From contig DATKZT010000024.1 in NCBI GenBank assembly GCA_035527845.1, positions 1-64,000 of the forward strand: a stretch of 64,000 nucleotides of DNA, read 5' to 3'. The position numbers were made by a program, and so were the translations under genes. The DNA comes from JAUWKC01 sp035527845 (lineage in GTDB: Bacteria > Planctomycetota > Phycisphaerae > Sedimentisphaerales > Anaerobacaceae). A model generated the notes under the pieces. That model was not told where the DNA came from. It did not search any database and worked only from the letters and a program-made list of their open reading frames with translations. Shown here piece after piece: positions 56,033-64,000 of this stretch (positions are counted from its first letter, which is position 1; each line of letters begins with the position of its first letter).

Positions 56033-56917
56033 ATGGTTTTGAAAAGTCCTGATCGGCGGCGCCTGGTGAGCAAGAAAAATACGCAATTAACCGGCATCCT
56101 CGAAACGCTCTACAAGAAGAATAATCGCCGCGAGCTTATCAAGCCCGACCCCCTGCAGTTCGTTTACAACTACTGTGACCCCGCCGATATGGAAATCGCC
56201 GCATTCCTCGCCGCCGCACTCGCCTACGGAAGGGTGCAGCAGATCGAAAAAAGCCTCACCAGACTGTTCGAAAAAATGGGCGACAGCCCCGCACAATTCG
56301 TCCGAAACTTCGACCGAAAAAAAAGGGCCGCACTCGCGGATTTCAAACACCGCTTCACCGCCGGCGATGATATATCCGATTTGCTGCAGCTGCTAAAGAC
56401 AATCCTGAACCGTTGCGGCGACATCCAAACCTTTTTCCTCCGAGGCTATGATCCCGGCGACCTGAACATAATCAGCGCCTTGTCGAAATTCTGTGATTCA
56501 CTTCTGGCCATGTATGCCAAAAGCCACCGAAATGGTGTCACAACCGGCCTTGCATATTTGCTCACAAGACCCGCCGCCGGCAGCGCCTGTAAGAGACTCA
56601 ACCTTTTTCTGCGCTGGATGGTCCGCAACGACCATGTCGACCCGGGACTGTGGAAAAGCATCGACAAGGCAAAATTGATTGTGCCTGTTGATGTCCATAT
56701 GGGAAGGCTTTGCAGAATCCTCGGCCTTTATGATCGAAAGACCGTTTCCTTGACCGCCGCCGTCGAAATAACGTGCAGCTTCGCGCAAATCGACCCCACC
56801 GACCCCGTCAAATACGATTTCGCCTTGAGCCGCGTCGGTATAGTCGATAACTGCACCGGCCGGCTCCGCCCCGAGTGTGAGCTGTGCGAACTATTTGCAG
56901 TCTGTTTTGGCCGATAA
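56033..56917 (+). CDS. TIGR02757 family protein (DUF2400)
   Basis: 294 aa. Family motifs: DPLQFVYNY, AAFLAAALAYGRVQQI, YLLTRPAAGSACKRLNLFLRWMVR, VDVHMGRLCRILGLYDRKT. The C-terminal RPECELCELFAVC resembles the four-Cys iron-sulfur loop of endonuclease III-like proteins, and the fold is HhH-GPD-like. Function is not established. The start is uncertain, with a GTG 12 codons on as an alternative. Confidence 0.8.
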   Translation: MVLKSPDRRRLVSKKNTQLTGILETLYKKNNRRELIKPDPLQFVYNYCDPADMEIAAFLAAALAYGRVQQIEKSLTRLFEKMGDSPAQFVRNFDRKKRAALADFKHRFTAGDDISDLLQLLKTILNRCGDIQTFFLRGYDPGDLNIISALSKFCDSLLAMYAKSHRNGVTTGLAYLLTRPAAGSACKRLNLFLRWMVRNDHVDPGLWKSIDKAKLIVPVDVHMGRLCRILGLYDRKTVSLTAAVEITCSFAQIDPTDPVKYDFALSRVGIVDNCTGRLRPECELCELFAVCFGR

Positions 56918-56970
56918 AGGCTGCAAGGCCTAAAATCAATCCCGTGCAGGTGCTTTTTTTGAAAAATGTA

Positions 56971-56999
56971 TTGCAAAGAAGAAAGCGATCTTGTATAAT
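56971..56999 (+). promoter_or_regulatory. strong promoter of the arsenic operon
   Basis: TTGCAA at 56971-56976, 17-base spacer and perfect TATAAT at 56994-56999, 33 bases before arsR. ArsR repressors usually bind over such a promoter, so autoregulation is likely, though I saw no clear palindrome. Confidence 0.65.
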
Positions 57000-57031
57000 T
57001 CGTTAAATGGCGAAGTATAGGAGCAAGCCAT

Positions 57032-57475
57032 ATGCGTGATTTTATAAATATTGCCAAGGCTTTGGCGGACGAAAATAGGGTTCGTGCGCTGATGATGCTC
57101 TGTGAAGGGGAACTCTGCGTTTGTCAGTTGATTGAAATGCTTGCTCTGGCTCCGTCCACGGTATCAAAGCACATGTCAATCCTTTTTCAGGCGGGATTGC
57201 TGAACGCCCGCAAGCAGGGCAGATGGATGTATTACCGGCTGGCCGACGACCCCCCAACACAGGCGCTTCAAGCTATCAGATGGGTCAGGAATAGTCTGGC
57301 CGAGGACAAGCAGATAGTTGCAGATGCCAGGCAAGTAAAACGCGTGTGGAAGATGGATAAAGATAAACTGTGTGCCTGCTACAAAAAGGGCAAACCTGAA
57401 GCACCGCAAAGTCGCCGCCAAAAACTGCGAATAACCGGCGCTCCAAAAACCAGACAGAAAGCAGGGAGCAAATGA
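57032..57475 (+). CDS. arsR: ArsR-family metalloregulatory repressor
   Basis: 147 aa; AGGAG nine bases upstream. Winged helix: IAKALADENRVRALMML, then ELCVCQLIEMLALAPSTVSKHMSIL. The Cys pair in ELCVCQ in the alpha-3 helix is the classic As(III)/Sb(III) site. The extended C-terminal region adds another CACYKKG motif. First gene of the operon, with the small Cys-rich gene overlapping its stop. DNA here is more AT-rich than the flanks. Confidence 0.9.
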   Translation: MRDFINIAKALADENRVRALMMLCEGELCVCQLIEMLALAPSTVSKHMSILFQAGLLNARKQGRWMYYRLADDPPTQALQAIRWVRNSLAEDKQIVADARQVKRVWKMDKDKLCACYKKGKPEAPQSRRQKLRITGAPKTRQKAGSK

Positions 57476-57477
57476 CA

Positions 57478-57639
57478 ATGGAAACAGAAAAAAAGAGAAA
57501 AGGGCTGTTGGCAACAATCTGGGAATCCATGACCAAGACCGGCGGTTGCTGCGGACCAGGAGAAAGCTGCTGTGGTCCTTCGAATGAAGATGAAAGGAAA
57601 GCCAGTGAGGACAAGGGCAGAGAAGAATCTTGTAACTAA
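57478..57639 (+). CDS. small cysteine-rich peptide of the ars operon
   Basis: 53 aa from ATG 57478 with GGGAG nine bases upstream; the in-frame ATG at 57472 overlaps the arsR stop. The core GGCCGPGESCCGP holds two Cys pairs, and one more Cys lies near the end (ESCN). The rest is very polar with Lys, Glu and Asp, without a membrane segment. Position between arsR and the P-type ATPase and the same CC pattern in the membrane protein at 59727 suggest a soft-metal or arsenite-binding carrier. No known family recognised. Confidence 0.65.
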   Translation: METEKKRKGLLATIWESMTKTGGCCGPGESCCGPSNEDERKASEDKGREESCN

Positions 57640-57707
57640 AGAGAAGCCGATTATTGGGCTTCTAAATTATGGGCCGTTCCTTCACTTTTCAATGGATAAT
57701 TTACTTT

Positions 57708-59681
57708 ATGAAGAAAACAGACAGTAAGGCTGGTAAGTACAGGGAAATTGCAGTGCTGAGCATTGTTCCTTGTGCTGTTGGTGTGCTAACTGTAGTAAGT
57801 TGGATAATGGCTCATTGGGAGATTGGTCCAAATTTTTTAAATGCCGGATTGGCACTTGTTGCTACCGTGTTCGGCGGTTATCTACGGCTCCTTACCGGCT
57901 TCAAGGACATCTTTAATCGAAAGATAACAGTCAACGTATTCGTCACCGTCGCTCTTGTTGCCACCGTTGCAGTTGGTGAGTTCCGGGCGGCAGCAGTCAT
58001 CGTGTTCATTATGGCAGTAGCGGGTGCACTGGAAAGCTATACTCTTGACAGGACTCGTAGAAGCATCAGGAATCTGCTTGATCTTACCCCCAAGATGGCA
58101 ACTGTGCGCCGCGATGATGGAGAGGTTGCTATACGAGTAAATGAGGTTCAGGTCGGTGATATTGTGGTCGTCAGACCCGGAGGCCGAGTTCCCGTCGATG
58201 GAATCGTAGTAGCAGGCCAAAGTTGTGTCAACCAGGCGCCAATTACCGGGGAATCAATACCGGTCGAAAAATTTAAGGGTGGTGAAGTATTTGGCGGAAC
58301 ACTAAATGAAACGGGCCGACTTGAGATTCAGACTGTCAAGGTTGGTCAGGATGCCACACTGGCCAGAATAGTACATCTTGCCGAACAAGCTCAGAGAACA
58401 AAGGCCCCTATTCAGAATCTTGCCGACCGCTTTACAACGTGGTTTTTGCCTACGGTACTTGTATTGGCAGTAATAGCCTTCCTAACATCCGGGGATGTGA
58501 AAGTTGCTGTTTCGGTTCTTCTGGTTGCCTGTCCCTGTGCCTTTGCTATTGCCACTCCAACAGCAGTAACCGCCGGAATATCCAATATGGCCCGCCGCGC
58601 CGTACTTATCAAAGGAGGAATATTTCTGGAACTGGCCAAAAAAATCGACATTCTCCTTGTGGATAAAACAGGAACATTTACCTTCGGAAAGCCGAAGGTG
58701 GTCGAGGTGATCTCTTTTGGTGGTGTTTTAGAAGATGAGATTCTACGTTTAGCAGCGATAGCCGAGAAGTATTCTGAGCATCCATTAGCAAGATCGGTTA
58801 TGACTCGCGCAAAAGAGCGCGGCATTCAGGTTCCTGACCCTCATGAGTTCAGTATCGAAGTTGGAATGGGTGTTACTGCCCGGTTGGACAGCCAAAAGAT
58901 ATTAGTCGGCAAAAATGACTTTCTGCAGGATAAAGGTGTTATTATTACCGAAGACATACATCAGAAAGTTTCAGAGCAAACTGAACAGGGCAGAACGACC
59001 ATTCTTATCGCCAACGATATGAGGCCGGTTGGTTTGATTGCCATTGCTGATGAGATTCGCCCTGAGACTGCTCAGTCAATCGCGTCCCTGAAAGCTATGG
59101 GCGTTAAAAACATCACGATGCTTACCGGAGACAATCACAAGGTTGCCAAAGGTGTCGCAGAAGAAATCGGAGTGGATGATTTCCAGGCCGAACTTCTTCC
59201 TGAACAAAAACTTCAATATGTCGAAAAACTGCAAAAACAGGGACGCCTCGTCGGCATGATTGGTGATGGCATCAACGATGCTCCGGCATTAGCCTTGGCT
59301 GATGTGGGGATTGCTATGGGGGCTGCCGGGACAGATGTAGCTATTGAAACAGCAGATGTAACTTTGATGAATGATGATCTCTCGGAGGTCGTAAACTTTA
59401 TGGAAATGTCCAGAAAGGTTCTGCTTCGTATCAAGCTCAATATCTTCTTTTCCATTATATACAATGTAACCGGACTTATTCTCGCCGGCTTTGGGATGCT
59501 CACACCGGTATTGGCAGTTATTTTCCAGGAGGCGGGGTGTATTACGGTAGTTTTCAGTTCGATGCTGCTATTGTGGGCGAAAACAGGATCGCTGCTAAAA
59601 AGCACCGATGGTGATGGTCTTTCCGCCATACCCCTGACTGTTGAAAACGCCACAATGGACAAGATTTCGCAGTGTGCATAA
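57708..59681 (+). CDS. P1B-type heavy-metal-transporting ATPase
   Basis: 657 aa from ATG 57708; no ribosome-binding site stands out, and ATG 57669 is an alternative. Motifs: TGES actuator, VACPCAFAIATP (transport CPC), DKTGTFTFGK phosphorylation, SEHPLA (HP locus), MLTGDN and GDGINDAPALALADVGIAMG. There is no N-terminal CxxC domain. Metal could be Zn, Cd or Cu by family. Inside the arsenic operon it may export a thiol-bound metalloid, which is speculative. AT-rich with different codon use from neighbours. Confidence 0.9.
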   Translation: MKKTDSKAGKYREIAVLSIVPCAVGVLTVVSWIMAHWEIGPNFLNAGLALVATVFGGYLRLLTGFKDIFNRKITVNVFVTVALVATVAVGEFRAAAVIVFIMAVAGALESYTLDRTRRSIRNLLDLTPKMATVRRDDGEVAIRVNEVQVGDIVVVRPGGRVPVDGIVVAGQSCVNQAPITGESIPVEKFKGGEVFGGTLNETGRLEIQTVKVGQDATLARIVHLAEQAQRTKAPIQNLADRFTTWFLPTVLVLAVIAFLTSGDVKVAVSVLLVACPCAFAIATPTAVTAGISNMARRAVLIKGGIFLELAKKIDILLVDKTGTFTFGKPKVVEVISFGGVLEDEILRLAAIAEKYSEHPLARSVMTRAKERGIQVPDPHEFSIEVGMGVTARLDSQKILVGKNDFLQDKGVIITEDIHQKVSEQTEQGRTTILIANDMRPVGLIAIADEIRPETAQSIASLKAMGVKNITMLTGDNHKVAKGVAEEIGVDDFQAELLPEQKLQYVEKLQKQGRLVGMIGDGINDAPALALADVGIAMGAAGTDVAIETADVTLMNDDLSEVVNFMEMSRKVLLRIKLNIFFSIIYNVTGLILAGFGMLTPVLAVIFQEAGCITVVFSSMLLLWAKTGSLLKSTDGDGLSAIPLTVENATMDKISQCA

Positions 59682-59726
59682 CAATTACAGGATACGCATT
59701 TAATCTTTTTTAGAAAGGGTGTTAAA

Positions 59727-60488
59727 ATGAATGATAACGAAGAGCAGGCTTGTAGCCAGGAAAATGCGCCGGACCCCGAACCATGCTGTGCCGGAGGCAG
59801 TTGCTGCCCATCAGGTTCTGATGGCGGTGCCAGGAACTGGAAGATTGTGGTATTTATCCTGGTTGTGATTGCCGCCGGCGTCGTTTTGGCACGTTCGATT
59901 ATGAACAAGTCCGATTCCATTTCTGACGAGGCCCAACAGACATTTGCCGCTATCCAGCCTGAGAGTGCTGCACCCGCAAACCCTGGGGTAACGCCGCAGA
60001 CGCCCGCCGAATCCGGAATCGCCGTAGAAGCTTCTTCGGTAACGAAAGACACGACCAAAGAGGAGGCGCCTGATAAGCCTGGGCCAACGCTGTTGTTCCA
60101 GCCGCTCGATTCCCTTGCTTCTCTTAATGAAGTCGCGGCCAACTTCGACGCGGTTTTCGTACTTCTTGGGGGCGAGGACCAACTGAACATGCAGCCTGTT
60201 ACCAAAGAGGTGGAAGCGGCCGCCAAAACAATTCAGGCCGGCGGACTTCGCGTCTCTGCCTTTACACTAAAGAAAGAGTCGGCCAATTATGCCCAGCTGG
60301 CAAAGCAGTTTTCCATTCCCTGTGTCCTTGCCATGGTAAAAGGTCGAGGTGCAAGCGGCGTGTCCGGCGAAATCACAGAAACAAGACTTATCCAGGCATA
60401 CGTCACCGCGTCAAGGGCAGGCTCAAGCTGCTGTCCCGGTGGCGGCGGCGCCTGCACGCCACGACCTGGCCCCATACGCAGCAAATGA
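59727..60488 (+). CDS. membrane-anchored thioredoxin-fold-like protein with terminal CC motifs
   Basis: 253 aa with AAAGGG upstream. Cys-rich N-terminus (CCAGGSCCPSG at ~20-30), one membrane helix (IVVFILVVIAAGVVLA), then an acidic linker and an outer domain ~125-240 with a thioredoxin-like order (VFVLLGGEDQL, QFSIPCVLAMVKG with Ile-Pro) but no CXXC. It ends SSCCPGGGGACTP. The two CC clusters sit on opposite sides of the membrane. The gene overlaps the CcdA-like gene (ATGA). Perhaps a metal/thiol relay. Confidence 0.65.
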   Translation: MNDNEEQACSQENAPDPEPCCAGGSCCPSGSDGGARNWKIVVFILVVIAAGVVLARSIMNKSDSISDEAQQTFAAIQPESAAPANPGVTPQTPAESGIAVEASSVTKDTTKEEAPDKPGPTLLFQPLDSLASLNEVAANFDAVFVLLGGEDQLNMQPVTKEVEAAAKTIQAGGLRVSAFTLKKESANYAQLAKQFSIPCVLAMVKGRGASGVSGEITETRLIQAYVTASRAGSSCCPGGGGACTPRPGPIRSK

Positions 60489-60502
60489 GGGAGCAACTAT
60501 CA

Positions 60503-61216
60503 ATGGAATGGATTCAGTCGATAATGCAATGGGCCAGGACCATCCTTGAGCAAACCGGCTTTCGACCGCTGGCCCTGCCGCTGGCATTTGTTCTCGGCCT
60601 GGCAAGTGCCGTTGCCAGCGCCTGCTGTACCCTCCCCGTACTGGGGGCCATAGTCGGATACTCGGGAACCCGAGAAGACCACGATCGCCGCGCAAACTTG
60701 TTCGACGCCCTTTTTTTTATGCTCGGGACAACCATAGCACTGGTTATCCTTGGATTTGTGGCCGGGTTTATTGGTCAGGTCGCGCAGGACGTACTGGGAA
60801 AATACTGGAAGCTTTTTGCCGGCCTTATCGCCATCTTCGTTGGCCTGGGCGCGCTCAAATTATTGCCGTTCAAACTTCCCTCAAGAAGTGCCAAAGACAA
60901 GTCGAGACCGAAGGGCTTCCTTGCTGCGGCAGCGTTTGGACTCGTTATGGGTGGAGGTGTCAGCGTCGCTTCCCTCGCCTGCAATCCGGGAGTCTTTATC
61001 ATATTGGGTGTGGCAGTCCTCCAGGGCTACACCTTCTGGGCCATGGCTTTGATGGCCGCCTACGCTGTGGGGTTCAGTCTCCCCTTGGCCCTGATTATGC
61101 TCGGCGCCTCCTTGGGTAAATCGGCAATTAAGGCAAAGACAACCGAAAACGCTATGAGAATTATAGGGGGAATCCTGCTCATCCTCGCCGGCTTCTATTT
61201 CCTGGCAACGCTTTGA
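60503..61216 (+). CDS. CcdA/DsbD-like thiol transport membrane protein
   Basis: 237 aa from ATG 60503, with GAGGGAG upstream; ATG 60485 overlaps the previous stop. Six or so helices. Key Cys residues lie in helices 1 and 4: ASACCTLPVLGAI and ASLACNPGVFI, the CcdA/DsbD pair that carries reducing power across the membrane. Coupled to the Trx-fold gene before it, it probably reduces that protein's outer Cys residues or an arsenic-binding partner. Confidence 0.82.
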   Translation: MEWIQSIMQWARTILEQTGFRPLALPLAFVLGLASAVASACCTLPVLGAIVGYSGTREDHDRRANLFDALFFMLGTTIALVILGFVAGFIGQVAQDVLGKYWKLFAGLIAIFVGLGALKLLPFKLPSRSAKDKSRPKGFLAAAAFGLVMGGGVSVASLACNPGVFIILGVAVLQGYTFWAMALMAAYAVGFSLPLALIMLGASLGKSAIKAKTTENAMRIIGGILLILAGFYFLATL

Positions 61217-61245
61217 GCTTCATCCGGAAGGACGCAAGGCAGGTT

Positions 61246-61680
61246 ATGAAAACTCCAATCAGAATCTTGTTTCTCTGCACGGGCAACGCCTGCAGAAGCC
61301 AGATGGCAGAGGGCTGGGCCCGACACCTCAAAGGTGACGTCATCGAAGCCTTCTCCGCAGGAATCAGACCCATAGGCGTCAGCTACCGCGCCATCAAGGC
61401 AATGGCCGAAGCCGGAGTGGACATATCAAGGCAGACGTCCAACCATAGCAACGACTTTCCCGGTATCGATTTCGATTACGTCGTCACCTTGTGTGATAAC
61501 GCGAAAGAGCAGTGCCCCGTGTTTCCGCCGAGAGCAAAACTTGTCCATCGGCCGTTTACCGACCCTTATTTTGCACAAGGCACAGAGGACCAAATTATGG
61601 ACGCCTTCAGAAGGACGCGGGACGAAATTAAAACTTTTGTTGAAAAACTTCCCGACATATTGAACCAAAACTCGAAGTGA
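61246..61680 (+). CDS. arsC: arsenate reductase, thioredoxin-coupled type
   Basis: 144 aa from ATG 61246 (AAGGCAGG upstream; a TTG at 61213 overlapping the previous stop is less likely). The low-molecular-weight phosphatase-like loop CTGNACRSQ contains the attacking Cys. The second and third catalytic Cys are in TLCDNAKEQCP. HRPFTDP is the Asp-Pro motif. It reduces As(V) to As(III), with electrons from thioredoxin. Followed by arsM. Confidence 0.95.
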   Translation: MKTPIRILFLCTGNACRSQMAEGWARHLKGDVIEAFSAGIRPIGVSYRAIKAMAEAGVDISRQTSNHSNDFPGIDFDYVVTLCDNAKEQCPVFPPRAKLVHRPFTDPYFAQGTEDQIMDAFRRTRDEIKTFVEKLPDILNQNSK

Positions 61681-61691
61681 GGGATCCAACG

Positions 61692-62522
61692 ATGGGCAAA
61701 GATGAAAATTTATCACAAGACCATATAAGACAGGAGGTAAGGGAGGGTTATGCAAAGATAGCCGGTAATAACAGCGGTTGTTGCGGGCCTGAAATCTCTG
61801 CCGATGAGCTGGCCAGGGGAATAGGATATTTGCGGGATGACCTTGCCGACATACCCGAAGACTCGAATATGGGATTGTCATGCGGCAATCCCACAGCACT
61901 TGCGCAGCTCAAATCCGGAGAAATTGTACTTGATCTCGGTAGTGGGGGCGGATTTGATGTCTTCATCGCTGCAAGAAACATCGGACCTTCAGGAAGAGCA
62001 ATCGGCGTCGATATGACGCCCGAAATGCTTTCAAAGGCCCGCCGGGCAACAGCCGTGTTCACGGAAAAGACGGGCCTGCGAAATGTGGAATTTAGACTTG
62101 GGGAAATTGAGCATCTTCCCGTTGCGGACGCCAGCATCGATGTTGTCATCTCGAACTGCGTCATAAACCTCTCCCCTGACAAACCGCAGGTATGGCGCGA
62201 AATCTTCCGGGTCCTAAAACCCGGCGGAAGAGCCTGTGTATCCGATCTGGCCTTGACCCGCGAACTACCGCAGCAAGTGCGGGATTCCGTATCTGCTCTC
62301 GTTGGCTGCATATCCGGAGCCGTTTTGCTGGATGAGACAACAAGAATGATAGCTGAAGCCGGACTGACTGAACCGCAGATTTCCATAAAGAAATTCAATA
62401 TGGATATTATGGATAATTGCAATGATACCCTGTATCAGACAGTGCGCCAGCATCTGCCCGACGGCGCCAGGCTCGGTGACTATGTCGTTAGTGCGGATAT
62501 CACAGCGTATAAGGAAACATAA
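61692..62522 (+). CDS. arsM: arsenite S-adenosylmethionine methyltransferase
   Basis: 276 aa from ATG 61692 (AGGGA upstream; GTG 61677 overlaps arsC). SAM motif VLDLGSGGGFDVFIAA. The three As(III)-binding Cys occur in MGLSCGNP, ISNCVINL and VGCISGAV. A CCGPE stretch near residue 30 is also typical. It methylates As(III) to methylated arsenicals using SAM. Confidence 0.95.
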   Translation: MGKDENLSQDHIRQEVREGYAKIAGNNSGCCGPEISADELARGIGYLRDDLADIPEDSNMGLSCGNPTALAQLKSGEIVLDLGSGGGFDVFIAARNIGPSGRAIGVDMTPEMLSKARRATAVFTEKTGLRNVEFRLGEIEHLPVADASIDVVISNCVINLSPDKPQVWREIFRVLKPGGRACVSDLALTRELPQQVRDSVSALVGCISGAVLLDETTRMIAEAGLTEPQISIKKFNMDIMDNCNDTLYQTVRQHLPDGARLGDYVVSADITAYKET

Positions 62523-62549
62523 AGAAGTTTTGTCGAAAGGAGCATTCTG

Positions 62550-62759
62550 ATGCTTGAGCCCGAAATAAAAGAACTGATTGCAGTAGGCGCCTCTGTCGCC
62601 TGCAATTGTCATCCGTGTGTAAAGTATCATGTGGGCAAGGCTCGTCAGATGAACATTGACTCAGACCGGATAAGCCGCGCTGTCGAGGTCGGTAAGATGG
62701 TACGAAAAGGCGCTGCCGGCCAAATGGATGAGCTGCTGCAAAAAGAAATCCTGAAGTAA
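62550..62759 (+). CDS. AhpD-like / carboxymuconolactone decarboxylase-fold small protein
   Basis: 69 aa, AAAGGAG upstream. EIKELIAVGASVACNCHPCVKYHV matches the AhpD/CMD family active-site helix, with Cys residues in CNCHPC and the His of KYHV. Such short proteins often occur in arsenic operons. It may act as a disulfide reductase or radical scavenger; not proved. Confidence 0.75.
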   Translation: MLEPEIKELIAVGASVACNCHPCVKYHVGKARQMNIDSDRISRAVEVGKMVRKGAAGQMDELLQKEILK

Positions 62760-62783
62760 ATTCATATTCCCGGAGATTTTTAT

Positions 62784-63971
62784 ATGGAGAATAATGGTGT
62801 CGTCGATAGACCAAAGGGACTCAATGTATTTGAAAAATATCTGACTATCTGGGTGATTCTGTGCATCCTCGGCGGAATCATCCTCGGCAGGCTCGCGCCG
62901 CAGCTCGCCACCAGGCTCGACGCGATGGCAATCTCCGTAAAAGGCGCCCCCGTCATATCAATTCCTATCGCGGTCTGTCTCTTTTTCATGATGTACCCAA
63001 TTATGGTCAAGATCGATTTCGCCGAAGTGCTCAAAGCCGGCAAAAGCATAAAACCCGTCGGCCTCACCCTCTTCGTAAACTGGGCCGTCAAACCGTTCAC
63101 CATGTATGCCATTTCCCTCCTCTTCCTCGGCACACTCTTCCACGGCCTGATTGGTCCCGACGCCGTTGACCATGTAAAGATGCCTTTCGGCCTCGATTTA
63201 CCCCTCGGTGGTACCTACGGCTCGGGCACGGTCGTCATGGTAGGCAACCTCAAAATGCTTGAAGTTCCCCTGTGGCGAAGCTACCTCGCAGGCTGCATCC
63301 TCCTCGGCATCGCACCATGCACCGCAATGGTCCTCGTCTGGGGTTACCTCGCAAAAGGCAACGACGGACACACACTCGTGATGGTCGCAATCAACTCGCT
63401 CACCATGCTATTCCTCTACGGACCGCTCGGCGGCTTCCTCCTCGGCGTCGGAAGACTGCCCGTTCCATGGCAGGCGCTGCTGCTGTCCATCTCCATTTAC
63501 GTCGCACTGCCGGTCGTGGCAGGCTATTTCTCGCGCAGGTGGATCATCGCCGCCAGGGGCCGCACCTGGTTTGAGGATAGATTCCTTCACTTCCTCACAC
63601 CCGTCACAATCATCGCCCTGCTGATAACCCTCGTCCTGCTCTTTTCATTCAAAGGCGACGTCATACTCTCCAACCCCCTCACCATCCTCTGGATTGCCGT
63701 GCCCCTCTTCATCCAGACCAACGTCATCTTCTGGCTCGCCTATGCCCTCGCCCGCCTCTTCAAACTAAATTACCGCGACGCCGCACCATCCGCCATGATT
63801 GGCGCCTCCAACCATTTCGAGGTCGCCATTGCAACAGCCGCAATGCTCTTCGGCCTCTCCTCAGGCGCCGCACTCGCCACCGTCGTCGGGGTCCTCATCG
63901 AGGTCCCCGTCATGCTCATGCTCGTCAGAATCTGCCTCAGAACACAGAACTGGTTCCTACCCCAGGAATAA
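62784..63971 (+). CDS. acr3: ACR3-family arsenite efflux transporter
   Basis: 395 aa with GGAG upstream; about ten helices. Signature GIAPCTAMVLVW (with the essential Cys) and SNHFEVAIATAAMLFGL (Asn and Glu). Pumps As(III) out with the proton gradient. It carries a ~20-residue extra loop near residue 130 (GLDLPLGGTYGS). Last gene of the operon in the window; an ATG at 63980 begins after it but has too few bases to judge. Confidence 0.95.
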   Translation: MENNGVVDRPKGLNVFEKYLTIWVILCILGGIILGRLAPQLATRLDAMAISVKGAPVISIPIAVCLFFMMYPIMVKIDFAEVLKAGKSIKPVGLTLFVNWAVKPFTMYAISLLFLGTLFHGLIGPDAVDHVKMPFGLDLPLGGTYGSGTVVMVGNLKMLEVPLWRSYLAGCILLGIAPCTAMVLVWGYLAKGNDGHTLVMVAINSLTMLFLYGPLGGFLLGVGRLPVPWQALLLSISIYVALPVVAGYFSRRWIIAARGRTWFEDRFLHFLTPVTIIALLITLVLLFSFKGDVILSNPLTILWIAVPLFIQTNVIFWLAYALARLFKLNYRDAAPSAMIGASNHFEVAIATAAMLFGLSSGAALATVVGVLIEVPVMLMLVRICLRTQNWFLPQE

Positions 63972-64000
63972 TCCCTCCAATGAAGACCCCTCCCGCGCCA

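Noticed and set aside
63980..64000. Start of a gene after acr3
   Set aside because: An ATG is present but without a clear ribosome-binding site, and only seven codons remain.

Overview
The window looks like chromosomal DNA from an anaerobic, glycan-degrading bacterium of the PVC group, most likely a Phycisphaerae-type planctomycete. This is inferred from gene content, not from a marker gene. The hints are many Tat-exported Gfo/Idh/MocA dehydrogenases, DUF1080 and ThuA proteins, HEAT-repeat fusions, a LamG/dockerin-like secreted protein, and a bacterial CODH/acetyl-CoA synthase operon. Most of the DNA is GC-rich. The first gene and the arsR/P-type ATPase stretch are visibly more AT-rich.

Layout. 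1-1.5 kb: a 5'-truncated M60-like metallopeptidase next to a possible IS end. 1.5-5.2 kb (+): an exported aldo/keto-reductase-like protein with a degenerate active site, a tetraheme lipoprotein, an exported TIM-barrel isomerase and a membrane HEAT protein. 5.3-13.5 kb (-): an eight-gene sugar-oxidation operon (two aldo/keto reductases, fuconolactonase-like amidohydrolase, Zn-alcohol dehydrogenase, two TIM-barrel isomerases, cupin, Gfo/Idh/MocA). 13.7-29.5 kb (+): a LamG/dockerin-like protein and a large glycoside-redox locus with five Gfo/Idh/MocA proteins, a TIM-barrel isomerase, ThuA-HEAT-DUF1080, and an isomerase-DUF1080 fusion. 29.5-33.6 kb (+): a heptaheme cytochrome c with a cytochrome b-like membrane partner, then an NCS1-type permease. 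33.7-45.8 kb (-): a nine-gene carbonyl-branch Wood-Ljungdahl operon. 46.4-52.7 kb (+): a CusBA-like metal efflux system with a YHS lipoprotein. 52.8-56.9 kb (+): an exported Ni-superoxide dismutase, a two-subunit 2-oxoacid:ferredoxin oxidoreductase and a TIGR02757 protein. 57.0-64.0 kb (+): an arsenic-resistance operon (ArsR, Cys-rich peptide, P-type ATPase, CC-motif membrane protein, CcdA-like protein, ArsC, ArsM, AhpD-like, ACR3).

How it may fit together (inference). Exported dehydrogenases could oxidise glycosides at C3. Isomerase-like lyases and DUF1080 hydrolases could then cleave them, and the cytoplasmic operon would oxidise the released sugars. Multiheme cytochromes lie beside the exported enzymes and may take up electrons. 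2-Oxoacid:ferredoxin oxidoreductase and CODH/ACS link pyruvate, acetyl-CoA, CO/CO2 and ferredoxin. Nickel is needed by CODH, ACS and the Ni-SOD. The metal and arsenic operons suggest a metal-rich anoxic or micro-oxic setting. I saw no rRNA, tRNA or CRISPR array.
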